This document shows positions 18,503 to 26,568 of a stretch of DNA of 53,885 bases, in pieces; within the stretch, counting starts at the first letter, position 1, and each line of letters opens with the position of its first letter. A program made the position numbers and the translations under genes. The notes under the pieces are model-generated. The model was not told the DNA's origin and did no database searches. It saw nothing but the letters and a program-made list of their open reading frames with translations. The DNA comes from Marinosulfonomonas sp. (GTDB taxonomy: Bacteria > Pseudomonadota > Alphaproteobacteria > Rhodobacterales > Rhodobacteraceae), in contig WFNH01000060.1 in assembly GCA_015488685.1 (NCBI GenBank), positions 1 through 53,885 on the forward strand, given 5' to 3'.

Positions 18503-19204
18503 ATGACCGACCTGTCTGATTTCATGATCGCCAAACGCTGGCCCCCGAAAAACCCCGATGTTATCCAGTATTACGGCCTTCCGACCCCGAATGGCGTCAA
18601 GGTTTCCATCATGCTGGAAGAACTGGGCCTGCCTTACGAGGCACATAAGGTCGATTTTGCCGGCGGTGACCAGTTTACGCCTGAATTTCTGTCACTGAAC
18701 CCGAACAACAAAATCCCGGCGATCATTGACCCAAACGGACCGGACGGCAAGCCGATGCCACTGTTTGAATCAGGTGCAATCCTGATTTATCTGGCCGAAA
18801 AGACCGGCAAACTGATGCCCAAGGATCCGGTGGGCCGTTATCGGGTCATTCAATGGCTGATGTTCCAGATGGGCGGTATCGGACCGATGTTCGGGCAGCT
18901 TGGATATTTCACCTTCTTTGCCGGCAAAGAGATTGAAGACCCCCGCCCTGCCAAACGCTATATCGAGGAAAGTGCGCGCCTGCTTGAGGTGCTGGACGGA
19001 CAGCTTGAGGGGCGCGACTGGGTTTGCGGTGAATACTCCATCGCCGATATCGCAATTGCGCCGTGGCTGCGGATTGTGCGTGACCACTACAAGGCGGGCG
19101 ATCTGGTGGATTGGGATGATCTGGACAATGTGCCGGCCTATCTGGACCGGTTTCTGGAACGTCCGGCGGTCTATAAGGGCCTGCGTCAGCCTCCGCGCGA
19201 CTGA
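18503..19204 (+). CDS. Glutathione S-transferase family protein (YghU/YfcG-like)
   Basis: 233 aa. The thioredoxin-like N-terminal domain has YYGLPTPNGVKVSIMLEELGLPYE and the glutathione-binding NPNNKIPAI and FESGAILIYLAEKTGKL. An all-helical C-terminal domain includes IADIAIAPWLRI. It resembles disulfide-bond-reductase-type (Nu-class) GSTs. ACGGAG precedes the ATG. Probable role in thiol or peroxide metabolism; substrate unknown. A REP-like hairpin follows. Confidence 0.9.
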   Translation: MTDLSDFMIAKRWPPKNPDVIQYYGLPTPNGVKVSIMLEELGLPYEAHKVDFAGGDQFTPEFLSLNPNNKIPAIIDPNGPDGKPMPLFESGAILIYLAEKTGKLMPKDPVGRYRVIQWLMFQMGGIGPMFGQLGYFTFFAGKEIEDPRPAKRYIEESARLLEVLDGQLEGRDWVCGEYSIADIAIAPWLRIVRDHYKAGDLVDWDDLDNVPAYLDRFLERPAVYKGLRQPPRD

Positions 19205-19214
19205 TTTCACGGCT

Positions 19215-19235
19215 GCCCCGGACTTGATCCGGGGC
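19215..19235. repeat. REP-like hairpin after the GST gene
   Basis: GCCCCGGA, a 5-nt loop and TCCGGGGC form a perfect 8-bp stem. It has the same core as the arms at 2478-2543 (CCCGGACTTGATCCGGG), so it is a single copy of that dispersed palindrome. It lies between two convergent genes and has no T run. Confidence 0.7.
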
Positions 19236-19284
19236 CTACACCCGAAAATCCGGCGGGTCCGGCCATCAGGTGCGGGACAACATG

Positions 19285-20886
19285 CTATTCGCGCTGCCGG
19301 ATCATATCCGCCGCTTTTTCCGCAATCATGATGGTGGGCGCATTGGTATTGCCGCCCACCAGACGCGGCATCACCGAAGCATCCACCACCCGCAAACCGG
19401 CCACCCCGCGCACCCGCAACTGCGGGTCAACCACCGCCATATCATCCCGCCCCATCCGGCAGGTGCCAACCGGGTGGTAGATCGTATCCGCCCGCGCCCT
19501 GATGTCGGCCTCGTATCCTTCATCGGTTCCGTCCACCGGATACAGCCGCTTGCCCCGCCAAGGGGTCAGCGGTTCGGCCTTTAGCAGACCATCCATATTC
19601 CGCGCGCCCCGCACCAGCGTTTGCAAATCGGCAGCATCCGACAGGAACGCCGGATCAATCCGCGGCGGGCTGGCGGGGTTGGCATCGGTCAGCCCGACAT
19701 GCCCACGGCTTTGCGGACGCAACACACAGACATGGCAACTGAACCCGTGCGCCAGATGGATTTTGCGCATGTGCCGATCCACAATCCCGACCACGAAATG
19801 CAATTGCAAATCCGGCCTTTCCAGCGCTGGATCGGACCGCAGAAACGCCCCACCCTCGGCAAAGGGCGTCGTGAACATCCCTTCGCCCGACTTACGCCAT
19901 TTCAGCCCAGCACAGGCCAATTGTATCAGGCCAATCGGGTTCAGGCCGATCACATCGCGTCGTTTCGATTTATAGGAAATAATGTAATCCAGATGATCCT
20001 GCAGATTCTGCCCCACACCGGGCAACTCCTGCACCACCTTGACCCCGTGCGCCTGTAATTCATCCGCCGGACCAATCCCCGATAGCATCAGCAGCTTTGG
20101 CGACCCGAATGCCCCCGCCGAAACGACCACCTCGCGTCGTGCCTTTATTACGTGATCCGCTCCCTTTCGCCGGTAGGCAACCCCTGTGGCACACCCGTCC
20201 TCGATCACAATCCGCGACACCTCGGCCCGCGTGATCACCGTCAGATTCTTGCGCCCCAGAACGGGATGCAGATAGGCCGCCGCCGCCGAACAGCGCTCGC
20301 CCTTCTGCCGCCCCTCTGAAAACTGAGTGACCTGATACAGACCGACACCTTCTTGCCGCGCTCCGTTGAAATCGTCATTGCAGCGGATTTGCTGTGCTTC
20401 TGCCGCTTCGATAAATGCCTGTGATATCCCAAGCGGCGCATTCTGGTCTGCCACCTTCAACGGCCCGTCAACACCATGCAACGCGCCACCGCGCGCATTG
20501 CCCTCGGCCCGTTTGAAATAGGGCAGCACATCATCCCAGCCCCAGCCATCACAGCCCAGATCGGCCCATTCATCATAATCCTTGGGATGACCACGCAAAT
20601 ACAACATCGCGTTGATCGCGCTGGATCCGCCCAACGTGCGCCCGCGCGGCTGAAACCCGCGCCGCCCGTTCAGCCCTGTCTGCGGTACCGTATGAAACGC
20701 CCAGTTGTTGATTTTTGGCCGCCCCGATACCATCGCCGCCACCAGCGCGGGCGCGCGGATAAAGATGTCCTTGCCTGCCCCGCCGGATTCCAGCAGGCAA
20801 ACGGAAACATTTGCATCCTCGCTTAGACGCGCCGCCAGAACACAACCCGCCGAGCCACCGCCGATAATGATATAGTCAAAGGTCAT
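19285..20886 (-). CDS. GMC family oxidoreductase (choline/alcohol dehydrogenase-like)
   Basis: 533 aa from the ATG at 20886 (MTFDYIIIGGGSAGCVLAAR). GMC signatures are present: the N-terminal FAD motif, GRTLGGSSAINAMLYLRG, SAGAFGSPKLLMLSGIGP, and the C-terminal active-site region TIYHPVGTCRMG with VVDASVMP. Oxidises an alcohol with FAD. The specificity (choline, polyethylene glycol or another alcohol) cannot be read from the sequence, and no betaine genes are nearby. It follows ytoQ by 10 bases on the same strand. Confidence 0.93.
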   Translation of the reverse strand: MTFDYIIIGGGSAGCVLAARLSEDANVSVCLLESGGAGKDIFIRAPALVAAMVSGRPKINNWAFHTVPQTGLNGRRGFQPRGRTLGGSSAINAMLYLRGHPKDYDEWADLGCDGWGWDDVLPYFKRAEGNARGGALHGVDGPLKVADQNAPLGISQAFIEAAEAQQIRCNDDFNGARQEGVGLYQVTQFSEGRQKGERCSAAAAYLHPVLGRKNLTVITRAEVSRIVIEDGCATGVAYRRKGADHVIKARREVVVSAGAFGSPKLLMLSGIGPADELQAHGVKVVQELPGVGQNLQDHLDYIISYKSKRRDVIGLNPIGLIQLACAGLKWRKSGEGMFTTPFAEGGAFLRSDPALERPDLQLHFVVGIVDRHMRKIHLAHGFSCHVCVLRPQSRGHVGLTDANPASPPRIDPAFLSDAADLQTLVRGARNMDGLLKAEPLTPWRGKRLYPVDGTDEGYEADIRARADTIYHPVGTCRMGRDDMAVVDPQLRVRGVAGLRVVDASVMPRLVGGNTNAPTIMIAEKAADMIRQRE

Positions 20887-20896
20887 AAGACCCAGC

Positions 20897-21340
20897 TTAG
20901 GGCAGATCACCCGTCAACACATAGCGCAAAATCTGCACCACTTGTGCCGGCTCCTCGGCCACAGCCAAAGCCGCCGCGTCCACCTCTTTCAAGGCGTGCT
21001 GATGGTCCGGCCCGTGCAACACGATCAGGGACTTGCCCAACGCCGCCGCATAACCCGCATCAAAGGCCGCGTTCCACTGCTTGTATTTGTCACCAAATCG
21101 CACCACCACAACATCGGCATCCGCAATCCCCTTGCGGGTGCGGATCGCATTCAGTTTGGCACCCTTGTGGTCATGCCAGAACTTGTCAGGCTCGGCCCCC
21201 AAAATGGCAACGCCACAATCATCCGAAGCGTCGTGATCGGTCACCGGTGCGGAAAATTCCACATCCAGCCCCTTGGCGCCATCAATAATCTGTTCGCGCC
21301 AGTCTGTGTGGATTTCACCGGATAGGTAAACTTTCAGCAT
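20897..21340 (-). CDS. ytoQ: YtoQ family protein (nucleoside 2-deoxyribosyltransferase-like fold)
   Basis: 147 aa, the usual family length. Conserved stretches: MLKVYLSGEIHTDWREQI, CGVAILGAEPDKFWHDHKGA, DVVVVRFGDKYKQWNAAFDA and the closing VVQILRYVLTGDL. The family is assigned a nucleoside deoxyribosyltransferase-like fold, but no enzymatic role is established. It is followed directly by the GMC oxidoreductase gene and preceded by the dispersed hairpin element. Confidence 0.88.
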   Translation of the reverse strand: MLKVYLSGEIHTDWREQIIDGAKGLDVEFSAPVTDHDASDDCGVAILGAEPDKFWHDHKGAKLNAIRTRKGIADADVVVVRFGDKYKQWNAAFDAGYAAALGKSLIVLHGPDHQHALKEVDAAALAVAEEPAQVVQILRYVLTGDLP

Positions 21341-21350
21341 GTTCTTTCCC

Positions 21351-21435
21351 TTCCAAATGGCCCAAATATCCGCGCCGCAGGCAAACCCGAGGCCCCATGC
21401 GGGGCCGAGATATAAAGCGGCCCCGTAAAGGGGCC
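21351..21435 (-). repeat. Dispersed 3'-end hairpin element, copy A (after pheT)
   Basis: A block of about 69 nt (21351-21419) is nearly identical to 34330-34398 (one small indel each way, few substitutions). Read on the minus strand it follows the pheT stop. A second-position hairpin GGCCCC-N5-GGGGCC (21419-21435) comes first, then CGCTTTATATCTC, then a conserved hairpin GGCCCC-N4-GGGGCC (21391-21406), and finally the GGATATTTGGGCCATTTGGAA tail. It probably forms the 3' end of the pheST transcript. There is no long U tract. Confidence 0.7.
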
Positions 21436-21444
21436 ACCATTAAC

Positions 21445-23847
21445 CTACCCCCGCAAGGTGCCGCCGGTTGCCTTGGCTACCTTGGCAATCACCTTGTCAG
21501 AAACCGCCGCGATGTCCTCGTCCGTGAGCGTCTTTTCCACCGGCTGCAAGCGCACCGAAATCGCCAGTGATTTCTTGCCCTCGCCCAGTGATCCGCCGAT
21601 GAATTCGTCAAACACACGCACGGATTCAATCAGCTTTACATCCGCACTGGCTGCTGCATTCACCAGCTTCAGGGCCTCGACACCTTCATCCACCACAAAG
21701 GCGAAATCCCGTTCAACCGCCTGCAAATCCCGCAAGGCAAGCGCCGGACGGGTGGCGGATTTGTTGCGCGGGAAGGGCGGCTCTTCAAGGAACACGGTAA
21801 AGCCCACCGCAGGCCCCTTTACATCCATCGCCGCCAGCACCTTGGGGTGCAATTCACCGAATGTCGCCAGCACCTTTTTCGGCCCCAGGCAGATGTTGCC
21901 CGACCGACCGGGGTGCCACCAGTCCGGTGATCCCCGCAGGATTTGCGCCTTGGCGGGGGCCTTGATGGCAGACAAAACCGCCTCGGCATCGGCCTTGGCG
22001 TCATAGACATCCACCGCGCGCCGCTCGCCATGTACATCCTTGGGGCCGGTGTGGCCGATCAGGATGCCGGTGGCCAGCAGATGCTGCTCGCCTGGCTCGC
22101 CACCGTTAAAGGCAGGGCCGACTTCGAACAGCGCCATATCGGCAAAGCCGCGCGCCTGATTGCGGGCGGCAGCCTGCAACAGACCGGGCAGCAGATCGGG
22201 GCGCATGTGGCTCATTTCCGATGAAATCGGGTTGTCCAGCATGGTGGCGTCATCGCCGCCGCCGAACAATTCGGCGCTGGCCTGATCAATAAAGGAATAG
22301 GTCACGCATTCATTATAGCCCAGCGCCGCAATCGTGCGCCGCGCCATGCTTTCGCGCTGCTGCATCGGCGTCAGAATAGGCCGCGCCACGCCTTCGTGGT
22401 CACGCGCCATCGGCTTGCCTTGCAGTTTCGTCAAGGACGCAACCCGCGCCACTTCTTCCACCAGATCGGCCGAGCCCTGCACATCGGGGCGCCAGCTGGG
22501 CACCTGCGCCATGTCCTTGTCATCCAGAACAAAGCCCAGCGCGGTCAACGTTTCCCGCTGGGTGTCAGGCGCGATCTCCATCCCCACCAGTGATTGCACG
22601 CGGTCGGTATCCAGTTGATAGGCGCGCGAGACGTCAGGCACTTCGCCGGCCTGCACCACTTCGGACGCCTCGCCACCGCAAAGATCAAGGATCATCTGCG
22701 TGGCCAGCTCCAGCGCCGGGGCGTTGAACAGCGGATCAATGCCACGCTCGTTACGATAACGGGCGTCCGAATTAATTTTCAGCGCACGACCGGTTTTGGC
22801 AATCTCGATCGCGTCCCAGAAGGCAGCCTCCAGAAAAACATTCGCGGTGTCATTGGTGCAGCCCGTTTCCAGCCCGCCCATGATACCGGCGATACTTTCA
22901 ATGCCGTTGTCATCGGAAATCACCACCATGCCGTCAGAAAATGTGTATTCCTTTTCATCCAGCCCGATCAGGGTTTCGCCACCCTGGGCGCGGTGCACCC
23001 GCAGGTCGCCCGAAACCTTGTCGGCATCAAACACATGCAGCGGGCGGTTGGCATCAAAGGTAAAGAAATTGGTGATGTCCACCAGCGCCGAAATGGGGCG
23101 TAGACCGATTGCGCGCAGGCGCTGTTGCAGCCATTCGGGGCTGGGGCCGTTTTTCACGCCTTTGATCAGGCGACCCATGAACACTTCGCAGCCATTGGTG
23201 CGCGTGTCCTCATCAATCATCACCTTGATCGGGCTTTCAAACGTGCCTTTGACATGCGCCGTTTTCGCCGGTTTCAACGTGCCCAACCCACGCGCAGCCA
23301 GATCGCGGGCAATGCCGCGCACGCCCAGCGCATCGGGGCGGTTCGGCGTGATGGCAATATCGATCACAGGGTCCACTTTGGCAGGGTCGTTTTGTGCCAG
23401 CCAGTCGATGAATTTCTGGCCCACCTCGCCCGAAGGCAATTCGATAATGCCATCATGTTCGTCCGACAGTTCCAGTTCCTTTTCCGAGGCCATCATCCCG
23501 TGGGATTCGATGCCGCGGATTTTGCCAACCTTGATGGTCAGATCAAGGCCCGGAATATACATGCCCGGTTTGCACACCACCACGGTGATGCCTTCGCGGG
23601 CATTCGGCGCACCACAGATGATCTGTTTTGTGCCCTCGTCGGTTTCCACCTCGCATACGCGCAGACGGTCGGCGTCGGGGTGCTTTTCGGCTTTTTTCAC
23701 ATAGCCAAGGGTGAAATCTTTTAGCGCATCGGCGGGGTTGATCACCTCTTCCACCTCCAGCCCCAGATCGGTGAGGGCATAGAGAATTTCATCGAGGCTG
23801 GCCGATGTTTCCAGATGGTCTTTTAGCCAAGAGAGAGTGAATTTCAT
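21445..23847 (-). CDS. pheT: Phenylalanine-tRNA ligase beta subunit
   Basis: 800 aa, full length. The N-terminal tRNA-binding (EMAP-like) domain includes VEVIQ-type residues in EVEEVINPADALKDFTLGYV and ICGAPNAREGITVVVCKPG. The B3/B4 editing region and B5 domain follow (NFFTFDANRPLHVFDADKV; RDLAARGLGTLKP). The C-terminal FDX-ACB domain ends KSLAISVRLQPVEKTLTDED. Forms the (alpha-beta)2 enzyme with PheS. Its start overlaps the stop of the inserted AT-rich gene by 4 nt (ATGA) instead of following pheS directly. Confidence 0.98.
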   Translation of the reverse strand: MKFTLSWLKDHLETSASLDEILYALTDLGLEVEEVINPADALKDFTLGYVKKAEKHPDADRLRVCEVETDEGTKQIICGAPNAREGITVVVCKPGMYIPGLDLTIKVGKIRGIESHGMMASEKELELSDEHDGIIELPSGEVGQKFIDWLAQNDPAKVDPVIDIAITPNRPDALGVRGIARDLAARGLGTLKPAKTAHVKGTFESPIKVMIDEDTRTNGCEVFMGRLIKGVKNGPSPEWLQQRLRAIGLRPISALVDITNFFTFDANRPLHVFDADKVSGDLRVHRAQGGETLIGLDEKEYTFSDGMVVISDDNGIESIAGIMGGLETGCTNDTANVFLEAAFWDAIEIAKTGRALKINSDARYRNERGIDPLFNAPALELATQMILDLCGGEASEVVQAGEVPDVSRAYQLDTDRVQSLVGMEIAPDTQRETLTALGFVLDDKDMAQVPSWRPDVQGSADLVEEVARVASLTKLQGKPMARDHEGVARPILTPMQQRESMARRTIAALGYNECVTYSFIDQASAELFGGGDDATMLDNPISSEMSHMRPDLLPGLLQAAARNQARGFADMALFEVGPAFNGGEPGEQHLLATGILIGHTGPKDVHGERRAVDVYDAKADAEAVLSAIKAPAKAQILRGSPDWWHPGRSGNICLGPKKVLATFGELHPKVLAAMDVKGPAVGFTVFLEEPPFPRNKSATRPALALRDLQAVERDFAFVVDEGVEALKLVNAAASADVKLIESVRVFDEFIGGSLGEGKKSLAISVRLQPVEKTLTDEDIAAVSDKVIAKVAKATGGTLRG

Positions 23848-24413
23848 TTCGCCAGGTCCTTACCATTTCCCGATTGATTAGATGAAACTCCATCTTTTGA
23901 GGAATTCTTTTTTTTGTTTTCGTATTGTTCGAATAATTCGTTAATTACTTGCTCAGATTCCTCTTTAGAACCCCCCAAAATTTCTTTACGCGCTAAAGCA
24001 AAAGCTTTATTTCTATAATCATTCACCTCTTCCATTTTTTTCCCAGTCCGATCATTTTCTCCATTTTTTTTGTATCGGAGAATTTCCTTTCTATATTCGG
24101 TTAACGACTTTGTATATTTCTTACATTCAGTAAGAACTTCTTTGCTTCCAAAAAAAGCAATGTCTTCTTGATCCCGGTAAAGATTACTCATCAATGCTTC
24201 GGCTCTCTTCATCGCATCTTGATCTTCTGAAATATCGTAATATGCATTACGAAGATGCGAAAAAAATTCAGATGCGGTTGCAAAGTAATTCCTATAGGAT
24301 TCTCTCTTTTCATTCTGCACCTGAAGCTTTCTATCCTCTCCTTTTTGCCACCGGTATGTAATAAAACCTAACAAGAACATTACAAATGTAAAAAGCGCGG
24401 ACATCCAATTCAT
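23844..24413 (-). CDS. AT-rich, membrane-anchored helical protein of unknown function inserted between pheS and pheT
   Basis: 189 aa. One N-terminal membrane helix (about residues 4-21: [17 protein letters not shown]) is followed by a charged, cytoplasmic-looking all-helical region. That region contains an aromatic segment ([20 protein letters not shown]), then [19 protein letters not shown], and a Lys/Glu/Asn/Ser-rich tail. By hand count 23881-24360 holds 169 G+C in 480 bases (35%), far below both neighbours, and the codons are correspondingly AT-ended. That points to recent transfer. Both junctions are exact ATGA overlaps (pheS stop/start at 24410-24413; stop/pheT start at 23844-23847), so it should be translated as part of the essential operon. 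No family recognised with confidence. The short-anchor plus helical bundle with an FGS-EV segment recalls small accessory membrane proteins of unknown role. Confidence 0.88.
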   Translation of the reverse strand: MNWMSALFTFVMFLLGFITYRWQKGEDRKLQVQNEKRESYRNYFATASEFFSHLRNAYYDISEDQDAMKRAEALMSNLYRDQEDIAFFGSKEVLTECKKYTKSLTEYRKEILRYKKNGENDRTGKKMEEVNDYRNKAFALARKEILGGSKEESEQVINELFEQYENKKKNSSKDGVSSNQSGNGKDLAK

Positions 24414-25483
24414 CCACTCAACCCCCCATGCAACGTCGGCATATCCAGTGCGCTGAACCCGTAATGGCGCAGCCAGCGCAGATCACTGTCAAAGAACGCC
24501 CGCAGATCGGGAATGCCGTATTTCAGCATCGCGATCCGGTCGATGCCCATGCCAAAGGCAAAGCCCTGCCATTTGTCGGGATCAATACCGCCGGCCTGCA
24601 AAACCTTGGGGTGCATCATGCCCGAGCCCAGAACTTCCATCCAGCCGTCGCCCTCGCCAATGCGTAACTGGCCGTCGACCCATGAACACTGGATGTCGAC
24701 CTCGGCCGATGGTTCCGTGAACGGGAAGTGCGAGGCGCGGAAACGGGTTTTGATGCCGTCGATCTCGAAAAACGCGGCAAAGAATTCTTCCAACACCCAT
24801 TTCAGATTGGCCATGGAAATATCCTTGCCAATCGCCATGCCTTCGACCTGATGGAACATTGGTGTGTGGGTCTGGTCATAGTCGCTGCGATACACCCGAC
24901 CCGGCGCGATCACACGGATCGGCGCGCCGGTTTTCTCCATCGCGCGGATTTGTACCGGTGATGTGTGGGTACGCAAGACATGCGGTGGACGATTGTCGCC
25001 CTCTTTGCGGTTCATATAGAAGGTGTCGAATTCCTGACGGGCCGGATGGTGCGGCGGGATGTTCAGCGCGTCGAAATTATACCAGTCATTTTCGATCTGC
25101 GGACCCTCGGCCACCTTGAACCCCATATCGGCGAAAATGGCGGCGACTTCCTCGGTCACTTGCGACACCGGATGGATTGTGCCACGGGGGCGGGTGCGTG
25201 ATGGCAGCGTTACGTCCAGCCATTCGCTGCGCAGGCGTTCATCCAATGCGGCATCGGCCAAAGCGGCCTTTTTGGCGGCGATGGCTGAATTAATCTCGTC
25301 TTTCAGCGCGTTCAGTTTTGGACCAGCCACTTGCCGTTCTTCGGGCGTCATTTTGCCCAGCTCGCGCATTTTCAGCGAAACCTCGCCTTTTTTGCCCACA
25401 GCGGCGACGCGCAGATCCTCGAGCGCGGCTTCATCCGCTACATTGGCAATGGCGTCGATATATTTCTGTCGTAGCGCGTCCAT
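24410..25483 (-). CDS. pheS: Phenylalanine-tRNA ligase alpha subunit
   Basis: 357 aa. N-terminal coiled-coil tRNA arm, then the class II core: motif 2 ([20 protein letters not shown]), [28 protein letters not shown] and motif 3 ([20 protein letters not shown]). It charges tRNA-Phe together with PheT. It is separated from rplT by a terminator, so it likely has its own promoter. Its stop overlaps the start of the foreign-looking gene rather than pheT. Confidence 0.98.
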   Translation of the reverse strand: MDALRQKYIDAIANVADEAALEDLRVAAVGKKGEVSLKMRELGKMTPEERQVAGPKLNALKDEINSAIAAKKAALADAALDERLRSEWLDVTLPSRTRPRGTIHPVSQVTEEVAAIFADMGFKVAEGPQIENDWYNFDALNIPPHHPARQEFDTFYMNRKEGDNRPPHVLRTHTSPVQIRAMEKTGAPIRVIAPGRVYRSDYDQTHTPMFHQVEGMAIGKDISMANLKWVLEEFFAAFFEIDGIKTRFRASHFPFTEPSAEVDIQCSWVDGQLRIGEGDGWMEVLGSGMMHPKVLQAGGIDPDKWQGFAFGMGIDRIAMLKYGIPDLRAFFDSDLRWLRHYGFSALDMPTLHGGLSG

Positions 25484-25538
25484 CAGACATTCCTTCGTTT
25501 GGTCACAGCCCTGCTAACACAAAGCGCAGGCAAAGAAA

Positions 25539-25570
25539 AAGCCGCGAAACCCGAAAAGGGCCGCGGCTTC
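25539..25570 (-). terminator. Terminator after rplT
   Basis: On the minus strand AAGCCGCG (25562-25569) pairs with CGCGGCTT (25539-25546). The intervening GGCCC-TTTTC-GGGTT can extend the stem imperfectly. A U-rich tract (TTTTTCTTTG in the transcript sense) follows. It sits between the rplT stop and pheS. Confidence 0.85.
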
Positions 25571-25601
25571 TTCAAATACATTCCCCGTAAAAGGGGCAGT
25601 T

Positions 25602-25961
25602 TTACGCGAGCGCGGCCTGGGCCTTTTCAACGATCGCTGTAAAAGCAGCCGGTTCGTTCACGGCCAGATCGGCCAGAACCTTGCGGTCAACCTCGATACC
25701 CGCTTTGGACAGGCCGTTGATGAAACGCGAATATGTCAGCGATTCGTCATGGCTGCGCACGGCAGCGTTGATACGCTGGATCCACAGGGCGCGGAAATTA
25801 CGTTTACGCTGCTTGCGGTCACGGGTTGCGTATTGGTTCGCCTTGTCCACAGCCTGTGTAGCTGTTTTGAACAGGTTTTTACGGCGTCCTTTGAAGCCTT
25901 TGGCGGCTTTGATGACTTTCTTGTGGCGGGCTTGGGTCGTTGGACCTGAAGTAACTCTCAT
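25602..25961 (-). CDS. rplT: 50S ribosomal protein L20
   Basis: 119 aa. Highly basic N-terminus ([20 protein letters not shown]) and the conserved [20 protein letters not shown] segment. An early 50S assembly protein that binds 23S rRNA; in several bacteria it also represses its own operon. Directly downstream of rpmI (13 bp gap) and followed by a terminator. infC, often upstream of rpmI-rplT, is absent here. Confidence 0.99.
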   Translation of the reverse strand: MRVTSGPTTQARHKKVIKAAKGFKGRRKNLFKTATQAVDKANQYATRDRKQRKRNFRALWIQRINAAVRSHDESLTYSRFINGLSKAGIEVDRKVLADLAVNEPAAFTAIVEKAQAALA

Positions 25962-25974
25962 TGTTCAATCCCTC

Positions 25975-26175
25975 CTAACGACTATACGGCATCATCGACT
26001 TGATGATTTTCGCATCAGGTTCGGACAATGTGGTGGTGCCGCGCGCGTTGCGCAGGAATTTGTTGGTGCGTTTGATCATGCCGTGGCGTTTGCCAGCCTG
26101 ACCTGCTTTGACACGACCCTTGGCCGTGACCTTGAACCGCTTTTTGCAGCTCGATTTCGTCTTCATCTTAGGCAT
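25975..26175 (-). CDS. rpmI: 50S ribosomal protein L35
   Basis: 66 aa, the normal length: [20 protein letters not shown] at the start, [23 protein letters not shown] (shown as its core) in the middle. Start preceded by AAGGAGAC. First gene of the rpmI-rplT unit. A candidate promoter lies about 80-105 bp upstream. Confidence 0.99.
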   Translation of the reverse strand: MPKMKTKSSCKKRFKVTAKGRVKAGQAGKRHGMIKRTNKFLRNARGTTTLSEPDAKIIKSMMPYSR

Positions 26176-26253
26176 TTCCGTCTCCTTACAGATGGGCGGT
26201 TAAAACGCGACTCGGCATGCCTTACCAGCCGGTCGCGCGGTATCAAGATGCGC

Positions 26254-26282
26254 CGTATAGGCCGCTTGGGGCCATATGACAA
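26254..26282 (-). promoter_or_regulatory. Candidate promoter for rpmI-rplT
   Basis: On the minus strand TTGTCA (26282-26277) and TATACG (26259-26254) are separated by exactly 17 nt. This would give a 5' leader of about 70 nt before rpmI. No recognisable L20-binding leader structure was identified by eye. Confidence 0.5.
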
Positions 26283-26307
26283 GGGAAAAACGCGGCTGGT
26301 TCAGTGC

Positions 26308-26532
26308 TTAGTTTGTATATTTTCCAATCACACGGGCAAAGGCCTGCGGAATCTCCTGCAAACTATATCCGCTAGGCTTTTGAAGCATGGCAATCATGAT
26401 CATACCCCCGCCAATCATAATCATAATGGATGCAATTCTCGGTGTTCGGCGGTCAATAAAAGAACTGACAATCGACGGAATGGCAAGACCGCAAACAACC
26501 AGACCAATAACCATAAATAGATCCGCATCCAT
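26308..26532 (-). CDS. Small two-helix membrane protein downstream of pyk
   Basis: 74 aa. Two hydrophobic stretches (LFMVIGLVVCGLAIPSIVSS and IASIMIMIGGGMIMIAML) are separated by a short polar loop with FIDRRTPR. A basic/aromatic C-terminal tail follows (QEIPQAFARVIGKY). GGAGAG precedes the ATG. It begins 36 bases after the pyk stop on the same strand, so it is probably co-transcribed with pyk. No functional assignment; not a recognised toxin or transporter subunit. Confidence 0.8.
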   Translation of the reverse strand: MDADLFMVIGLVVCGLAIPSIVSSFIDRRTPRIASIMIMIGGGMIMIAMLQKPSGYSLQEIPQAFARVIGKYTN

Positions 26533-26568
26533 TAATCACTCTCCAATACACTTACGTTAAGGAAGCCA

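Noticed and set aside
25484-25601. Possible phenylalanine leader peptide or T-box before pheS
   Set aside because: No Phe-rich short frame or T-box elements seen; the hairpin there is the rplT terminator.
26176-26307. tRNA or small RNA gene upstream of rpmI
   Set aside because: No cloverleaf or conserved tRNA boxes; the stretch is better explained as promoter and leader.
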